The notes beneath the pieces were generated by a model. That model was not told the origin of the DNA. It saw only the letters and a program-made list of their open reading frames with translations, and ran no database searches. A stretch of DNA of 64,000 nucleotides, from assembly GCF_900114215.1 (NCBI RefSeq), contig NZ_FOSG01000001.1:372001-436000 (forward strand). The letters run 5' to 3'. Source of the stretch: Streptomyces mangrovi. GTDB taxonomy: Bacteria; Actinomycetota; Actinomycetes; Streptomycetales; Streptomycetaceae. The translations under genes were made by a program, and so were the position numbers. Positions 63,507 to 64,000 of this stretch are shown piece by piece (position 1 is the first letter of the stretch; each line of letters starts with the position of its first letter).

Positions 63507-63530
63507 CGCCGCCGGGCACGCCCGGCGGCG
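63507..63530. terminator. shared terminator between otsA and otsB
   Basis: CGCCGCCGGGC and its exact complement with only two bases between them, in the 79-bp convergent gap. Confidence 0.65.
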
Positions 63531-63547
63531 AGCCTGCCGCCCGGCCG

Positions 63548-64000
63548 TCAGGCCCCCAGCACGTCCGCCAGCGCGCCCAGCAGCCCCACCACCCCGGCGG
63601 GGCCGTCCACGACCAGATCCGCCCGTTCGGCCAGCGCGGTGACCTCGTCGCTGCCGCTGCACAGCAGCACCCCGGGCACACCCTCGCCGCGCAGCCGGTC
63701 CACCGCGTCGTAGGCGGCCAGGTCCCCCAGGTCGTCACCGCCGTAGAGGACCGAGGCGGCACCCGTCTCACGGAGGAACTCCGTCAGGGCCATGCCCTTG
63801 TCCATGCCCGGGGGCCGCAGCTCCAGCACCAGGCGGCCGGGCTCCACGGCCAGCCCGTGCCGTCCGGCCAGCTCGTCCAGAGGGCCGCGCAGCAGTTCGA
63901 AGGCGCCCTGCGGGTCGGCGGCCCGGCGGGTGTGGACGGCCAGCGCACGGCCCTTGTCCTCGGTACGGACGCCCCGCGGCGCCCCGGTCCTCTCCAGCAG
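63548..64000 (-). CDS. otsB: trehalose-6-phosphate phosphatase (5' part outside window)
   Basis: 150 C-terminal residues are visible and the frame stays open to the right edge. They show VLELRPPGMDKGMAL, the substrate/cap-adjacent Lys motif of OtsB, and the HAD motif IV VLYGGDDLGDLAAYDAV with the Mg2+-binding Asp pair. The enzyme removes phosphate from trehalose 6-phosphate. The first HAD motif with the nucleophile Asp lies beyond the window. Confidence 0.9.
   Translation of the reverse strand: MLERTGAPRGVRTEDKGRALAVHTRRAADPQGAFELLRGPLDELAGRHGLAVEPGRLVLELRPPGMDKGMALTEFLRETGAASVLYGGDDLGDLAAYDAVDRLRGEGVPGVLLCSGSDEVTALAERADLVVDGPAGVVGLLGALADVLGA

Overview
The window is a high-GC (roughly 70-75 %) actinobacterial chromosome segment, almost certainly Streptomyces or a very close relative. 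The evidence is near-universal G/C third codon positions, frequent GTG starts, GTGA/ATGA gene overlaps, futalosine-pathway genes (mqnB, mqnD), a monocistronic groEL2 behind two CIRCE operators, a DmdR1/IdeR-type iron box, and a gpgS-otsA-otsB neighbourhood. Most of it is conserved core chromosome with small accessory insertions. No tRNA, rRNA, CRISPR array, insertion sequence or prophage was seen.

Left part (1-25.3 kb): the C-terminal end of a P-type ATPase, an alpha/beta hydrolase, a frameshifted Uma2-type gene, a winged-helix/zinc-ribbon protein, a translationally coupled Nudix-methyltransferase pair, a 1064-residue GHKL/sacsin-like ATPase, htpX (behind a possible coupled leader peptide) with pspAB, a hicAB toxin-antitoxin pair, a DUF3027 protein, an MFS transporter, a DUF2771 lipoprotein, mqnB-mqnD, a cold-shock protein, a HAD phosphatase and an iron-boxed four-gene siderophore uptake operon (two FecCD permeases, ATPase, binding lipoprotein). 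Two membrane proteins and an XPB-associated protein follow.

Middle part (25.3-45 kb): a Phd/RelE-like pair sits between the XPB-associated gene and xpb. Then come a remnant of a prolyl aminopeptidase gene, a DUF2332 gene, a HigBA-like pair in a lower-GC patch, a GT87 mannosyltransferase, a HelD/HelR-type RNA-polymerase-associated helicase with a structured leader, a secreted SGNH esterase and a LysE exporter. A compact uncharacterised biosynthetic locus then runs 37.5-44.9 kb: a LuxR regulator, a diverged argininosuccinate-synthase-like ligase, an aldo/keto reductase, a sulfotransferase and a single-module A-T-reductase NRPS. Together they could make a reduced, possibly sulfated, amino-acid-derived product.

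Right part (45-64 kb): cutC, an HD phosphohydrolase, a DinB-like protein, a Cmx-type chloramphenicol exporter, an RsbQ/RsbP-like energy-stress module, two small convergent genes, a murR/murQ MurNAc-6-phosphate recycling unit, an AGCS alanine/glycine symporter, groEL2, a CspA protein, then metO-metM behind a SAM riboswitch, and gpgS, otsA and otsB (cut by the window end). The metM/metO/riboswitch arrangement is the most striking functional unit: a threonine-synthase homologue plus a ubiquitin-like sulfur carrier under S-adenosylmethionine control points to homocysteine formation from O-phosphohomoserine with protein-bound sulfur, not to threonine synthesis.
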